DNA of 9,385 bases from an uncultured Cellvibrio sp. (lineage in GTDB: Bacteria > Pseudomonadota > Gammaproteobacteria > Pseudomonadales > Cellvibrionaceae): contig CAMPIG010000165.1 in the NCBI GenBank assembly GCA_946886255.1, positions 1 to 9,385 on the forward strand, read 5' to 3'. Below the pieces are notes generated by a model. The model did no database searches. It was given only the letters and a program-made list of their open reading frames with translations, and was not told where the DNA came from. Positions 6,575 through 9,385 of the stretch are shown here, in pieces; position 1 is the first letter of the stretch, and each line of letters opens with the position of its first letter. The translations under genes were made by a program, and so were the position numbers.

Positions 6575-7405
6575 ATGTACGACATTGATCACAAGATTCC
6601 TTTGGTAGATCTGCAGCTGATTCGTGCACCCCACTACCAAATTCCCATTGATGAAGCATCACCGCTTTATAACGAACCCTTGGTTAACCTGAAACACTAT
6701 GACCTGCCCTTTTTATCCTGGCACGCTGTCACAGACGGCAGCAATACACCGTATAAAAAGCCGATTCAGGGCGCGCGCCAGGAAGGTTGGCTACGAAAAA
6801 CCATCGCTGAAAAATTGGCACGCGCCAATCAATTACTTCGTCCCTATAACGTCGAGTTGCTGATACTGGATGCCTATCGTCCCATTGAATGTCAGCGCGG
6901 TTTATGGACATTTTTTTACGAACGCGGTCGTCGTGAACTTCCCCACGGCAACGAAGATGTGTGGCGACAGTATGCCCTGGGTTATGTGCGCGATCCACGT
7001 AACTTTATTCCGCATGATGCCCGTACATTTCCGATTCATATCACCGGTGCTTCGATTGATGTCACATTACGACAACGTGACAGCGGACGCTGGATAAATA
7101 TGGGCACACGCTTTGAAGAAATTATTGACGCCAGCACCACGGATTATTTTGAGCAGCAATGGCAACAGGGACTTATTGCCGACGATGATGAACGTTTGTG
7201 GAACCGACGCTTGATGGATTGGGCATTGCGCAGTGAAGGCTTCCTTAATGATCCCATTCTTTATTGGCATTATGACTGGGGCAACCAGATCTGGATAAAA
7301 GTCAAAAACGCCCTCTATAGCGATGCGCCAGAGCAAGCCTGGTATGGCTATATTGCCGCACCGGCCTGGGAAGTTGAAGAAGCACACCTATCAGCTGAAG
7401 CGTGA
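6575..7405 (+). CDS. VanX/DdpX-like M15D family protein lacking the catalytic Glu
   Basis: A 276-residue protein without a signal peptide, so probably cytoplasmic like VanX. Family landmarks are L-D99-A-Y-R102-P103 (the DAYRP motif with the substrate-site Arg), H155-I-T-G-A-S-I-D162 (two zinc ligands of the S-x-H-x(6)-D type motif) and Y230-W-H232-Y-D-W-G-N-Q-I-W (third zinc ligand). In active D-Ala-D-Ala dipeptidases the last motif reads E-W-W-H, with Glu as the catalytic base; here that position is L229. The Ser before the first His is also replaced (P-I-H). The metal site is therefore kept but peptide hydrolysis is doubtful. The start is ATG 6575 (AGGA at 6563-6566); ATG 6566 would add three residues. 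It ends 19 nt before the large-subunit gene and likely shares its mRNA. Its job in a hydrogenase operon is unknown: a repurposed metal- or peptide-binding protein is possible. Confidence 0.75.
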   Translation: MYDIDHKIPLVDLQLIRAPHYQIPIDEASPLYNEPLVNLKHYDLPFLSWHAVTDGSNTPYKKPIQGARQEGWLRKTIAEKLARANQLLRPYNVELLILDAYRPIECQRGLWTFFYERGRRELPHGNEDVWRQYALGYVRDPRNFIPHDARTFPIHITGASIDVTLRQRDSGRWINMGTRFEEIIDASTTDYFEQQWQQGLIADDDERLWNRRLMDWALRSEGFLNDPILYWHYDWGNQIWIKVKNALYSDAPEQAWYGYIAAPAWEVEEAHLSAEA

Positions 7406-7416
7406 AACTGCACCAC

Positions 7417-7421
7417 GAGGA
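7417..7421 (+). promoter_or_regulatory. Ribosome binding site before the large-subunit gene
   Basis: GAGGA is only 3 nt from ATG 7425, a short spacing. A second candidate, GGAG at 7427-7430, lies 6 nt from ATG 7437. The true start is therefore one of two positions four codons apart. Confidence 0.5.
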
Positions 7422-7424
7422 AAC

Positions 7425-9290
7425 ATGGAGCACACAATGGAATTGCAATTAGCCGAATTGATCAACACAGTTAAAGTAACTCAGCGCGACGCCCATACAC
7501 CGCGACTGAGCCCCGCCATGCAAGAACTGGTCAAACAGCAGAATGCCATCACTCAGGCATCCGACCCCATGAGCAAACTGGAAGGCGGGCTGGCGGTGAA
7601 TTGCCGCGTCGACTTGAATGATAAAAGCATCATCGAAGCAGCATCCATGGCAACCGCATTTCGCGGCTATGAATCGCTATTACCGGGACGGGATCTTCGC
7701 CAGGTGGGGCTGGTCAGCGCTACCGCCTCTGGTATTTGCGGCGGTGTACACGCAACAGCTTCCGCGCTGTGTCTTGAAATGGCTCTCGGCATAAAACCGC
7801 CGCCCTTTGGTATTGTGCTACGAAATTTGCTGCTCAGTTGTCAGTACCTGAGTGACAACTGTATGCATTTATTTGTCCTCGCCGGTCCGGATTATTCTCA
7901 AGCCACCATTGAAAAAACCAACCCGGAAATCTGGAGCAAGGCACAACAAAGCAAGAGTCAGTTTGCGCATCTGCATGGCTATTCGCGCATCAGCGACATC
8001 ATGATTGAGTTGAATAAAGGGACAGGCGCGTTGTATCGCGAAGCCTTGCAGATGGTATCGCTTGCACGCCAGGCCTATATTTTACTGGGTGGTAAATACC
8101 CGCATTCAGAATCCATCATCCCCGGCGGGGTCAGCATTACGACCGATGCGCACAAGCTGACGCAGTTCAGTATATTGCTGCAACCCTTTATGAAATACAG
8201 CCAAAAAGTTACCGTTATTTGGGACGATATTTTTGATTTTATGTTGTCGGCCAATCCGCGTTATGAAGATCTGGGACGCAGCGACGCCTCGTTGTTGGAC
8301 TTCGGTCAGTGGGATCATCCGGATCATTATGATGGTCGCTATCAGACCTGCGACATCTGGGGCCGAAATCGCTGGTCTACACCCGCCGCCATTATCGACG
8401 GCAAGCTGGCTTGCATCTCACTTAGCCAATTAAATGCCGGTATGGAAGAATGCCTGGATTATTCTTTCCAATCGCGCATTGATATTCCCGCCGCCGAGGT
8501 CATTAAAAAGGATCCACTGGGCAACACCATCAGCCAGCTCCATCCCTGGAATAAAAAAACGTACACAATTAAAAATACAAACCCGAACGCTTACAGCTGG
8601 GGATCAAGCCTCACCTGGCGCGGACATAATTTCGAAGTCGGTGCCTACGCCCGCCTCTATCTCACCGCCGCTGCACAAAAAATTCCCAAGAGCCCCTACC
8701 TTCACGCCACAGGCTCCAGCATGCATTTCCTACTCAGCGCAGCGAATGAAAAAACTGCCGAACTGGAATGGCATATACCGGACGTATGGAATACGTTTGC
8801 ACGCAATCGCGCACGCGCTTACGCACTTGCGTTTAATCTGGCCGTAACCCGGGAAAATATTGACAACGCCTACCGTTTGCTCGCCGTGGGCGAAACAAAA
8901 ACCCATGCCGCATTAAACGATGCAAACACAAATGAAGGCCAAACAAAACAACTCGGCGTGGGATTATGGGGTGCCAGCCGCGGATTCCTCGCGCATTGGG
9001 CAGTCCTTAATAATCAATGTATCGAGAATTACCAGATCGCTATTCCCTCACGCATCAACGCCGGCACCACCACACCCACCCGCACGCCGGGACCAATGGA
9101 AAAAGCATTGCTGAATACTCCGATATTAGAAACTGGTTTTCACAATGCAGAAGACTTCGCCGCTATTGATATTCAACGCACGATTCAAAGCTTTGATCCC
9201 TGCATGAATTGCACGGCCCATGTGCTGGTGAATGGTAGTGAGCAGGTGTTGAGTAAGGTGATTGATACGAGTTTTGTGCCGGTTAAATAA
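7425..9290 (+). CDS. [NiFe]-hydrogenase large-subunit homologue (group 1h-like) with an altered L1 nickel motif
   Basis: A 621-residue protein; ATG 7437 is an alternative start four codons in. It follows the large-subunit pattern throughout: R80-G-Y-E83 (RGxE), LPGRD, HLFVLAGPDYS, PHSESIIPGGV, ATGSSMHFLL, ELEWHIPDVW, NRARAYALAFNLAV, SRG around R519 and D591-P-C593-M-N-C596-T-A-H599. The overall pattern resembles the high-affinity, oxygen-tolerant group 1h (formerly group 5) enzymes. Canonical L1 is R-x-C-G-[IV]-C; here it is T100-A-S102-G-I-C105, so the first Ni-ligand cysteine is serine (codon TCT 7728-7730). Other changes: Q588 where H or R is usual before DPC, G516 where Glu is usual in E-A-x-R-G, and R543-I544 after PS541-542 where T-W is common. 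A 22-residue tail follows H599, as expected of a precursor cut by a maturation protease. No small-subunit gene adjoins it. It could be an active variant, a repurposed paralogue or a decaying copy. Confidence 0.88.
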   Translation: MEHTMELQLAELINTVKVTQRDAHTPRLSPAMQELVKQQNAITQASDPMSKLEGGLAVNCRVDLNDKSIIEAASMATAFRGYESLLPGRDLRQVGLVSATASGICGGVHATASALCLEMALGIKPPPFGIVLRNLLLSCQYLSDNCMHLFVLAGPDYSQATIEKTNPEIWSKAQQSKSQFAHLHGYSRISDIMIELNKGTGALYREALQMVSLARQAYILLGGKYPHSESIIPGGVSITTDAHKLTQFSILLQPFMKYSQKVTVIWDDIFDFMLSANPRYEDLGRSDASLLDFGQWDHPDHYDGRYQTCDIWGRNRWSTPAAIIDGKLACISLSQLNAGMEECLDYSFQSRIDIPAAEVIKKDPLGNTISQLHPWNKKTYTIKNTNPNAYSWGSSLTWRGHNFEVGAYARLYLTAAAQKIPKSPYLHATGSSMHFLLSAANEKTAELEWHIPDVWNTFARNRARAYALAFNLAVTRENIDNAYRLLAVGETKTHAALNDANTNEGQTKQLGVGLWGASRGFLAHWAVLNNQCIENYQIAIPSRINAGTTTPTRTPGPMEKALLNTPILETGFHNAEDFAAIDIQRTIQSFDPCMNCTAHVLVNGSEQVLSKVIDTSFVPVK

Positions 9291-9291
9291 C

Positions 9292-9385
9292 TTAACCACC
9301 CACCACCCCGGTACTGTTCCGCACAATCAACTTGTGCGGCAGTATCTTGTTGCACTCTTGCATCGGCTCGCCATTTAACTGGGGC
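9292..9385 (-). CDS. LacI-family transcriptional regulator, C-terminal end only
   Basis: Read on the - strand, the last 30 codons give a protein end with P-M-Q-E-C, then ILPHKLIVRNST and VVGG before the stop (TTA at 9292-9294 on the + strand). The L-P-x-x-L-I-V-R-x-S-T block close to the C-terminus is typical of LacI/GalR-family sugar-responsive repressors, in the last strand of the ligand-binding domain. The N-terminal helix-turn-helix is beyond the window, so its target and ligand are unknown. It converges with the large-subunit gene; the two stop codons are separated by 1 nt. Assignment rests on a short segment. Confidence 0.65.
   Translation of the reverse strand, partial: PQLNGEPMQECNKILPHKLIVRNSTGVVGG
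9319..9339. repeat. 8-bp perfect inverted repeat at the convergent gene ends
   Basis: CCGCACAA (9319-9326) and TTGTGCGG (9332-9339) are exact reverse complements around TCAAC. The element is inside the 3' coding end of the LacI-family gene and 29 nt past the large-subunit stop. It could act as a hairpin at the 3' end of the + strand transcript, but no T-run follows on either strand and it encodes the conserved P-H-K-L-I-V-R block, so chance is a fair alternative. Confidence 0.35.

Noticed and set aside
6575..7405. Calling this gene a vancomycin-resistance D-Ala-D-Ala dipeptidase.
   Set aside because: The catalytic Glu is replaced by Leu and no vanHA-type or peptidoglycan-recycling genes are nearby.
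7323..7424. Longer large-subunit start at 7323.
   Set aside because: The extra 34 codons lie within the M15D-like gene in another frame, and there are Shine-Dalgarno sites near ATG 7425 and 7437.
7722..7757. Reading the L1 region as a 3-residue deletion (ICG then GVH, with V-C-T missing) rather than a substitution.
   Set aside because: A gapless alignment with R-x-C-G-[IV]-C-G-G-x-H explains every residue, placing Ser at the first cysteine and keeping the second, so a deletion is not needed.
9126..9326. 66-codon open frame on the - strand at the right edge.
   Set aside because: It covers the conserved L2 end of the large subunit in antisense and conflicts with the LacI-family C-terminus in another frame.
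1..9385. CRISPR arrays, tRNA or rRNA genes, insertion sequences.
   Set aside because: Nothing resembling regularly spaced repeats, RNA gene folds, transposase motifs or terminal inverted repeats was seen.

Overview
The window is an accessory [NiFe]-hydrogenase locus, probably from a gammaproteobacterium. The base composition is moderate (roughly 50% GC by eye), the genes are tightly packed, and a LacI-family regulator follows the locus, as in saprophytic Cellvibrio-like bacteria. The taxonomic guess is weak. Every complete gene is on the + strand. A LacI-type regulator enters convergently on the - strand at the right edge.

Region 1 (1-3163) is a translationally coupled maturation block: the 3' end of hypC, a GmhA-like sedoheptulose-7-phosphate isomerase (SIS domain), hypD and hypE. 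These genes overlap by 1, 14 and 4 nt. HypC, HypD and HypE build the Fe(CN)2CO part of the NiFe cofactor. The sugar-phosphate isomerase between hypC and hypD keeps its zinc ligands and is not part of the classical Hyp pathway.

Region 2 (3164-5657) holds an FmdE-like protein with a four-cysteine cluster and an exported protein with a single c-type heme motif (CQGCH) near its C-terminus. A 113-nt spacer follows, containing a strong hairpin.

Region 3 (5658-9290) is a second tight block. It contains a phosphoribosyltransferase-fold protein, a VanX/DdpX-like M15D protein that has lost its catalytic Glu, and a 621-residue [NiFe]-hydrogenase large-subunit homologue resembling the group 1h ('actinobacterial', formerly group 5) enzymes. 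The large subunit keeps the C-terminal DPCxxC motif. In the N-terminal motif, normally R-x-C-G-[IV]-C, it reads T-A-S-G-I-C, so one of the four expected nickel-ligand cysteines is serine. Other consensus active-site positions also differ. No small subunit lies next to it, although the two subunits are normally adjacent.

The most interesting reading is a hydrogenase-derived system: a large-subunit homologue with an altered nickel site, co-transcribed with hyp maturation genes and with unusual accessory genes (sugar-phosphate isomerase, phosphoribosyltransferase-like, inactivated-looking dipeptidase-like, FmdE-like, monoheme cytochrome). It could be a paralogue of a canonical enzyme encoded upstream of the window, a repurposed protein, or a decaying one. 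The sequence alone does not decide between these.
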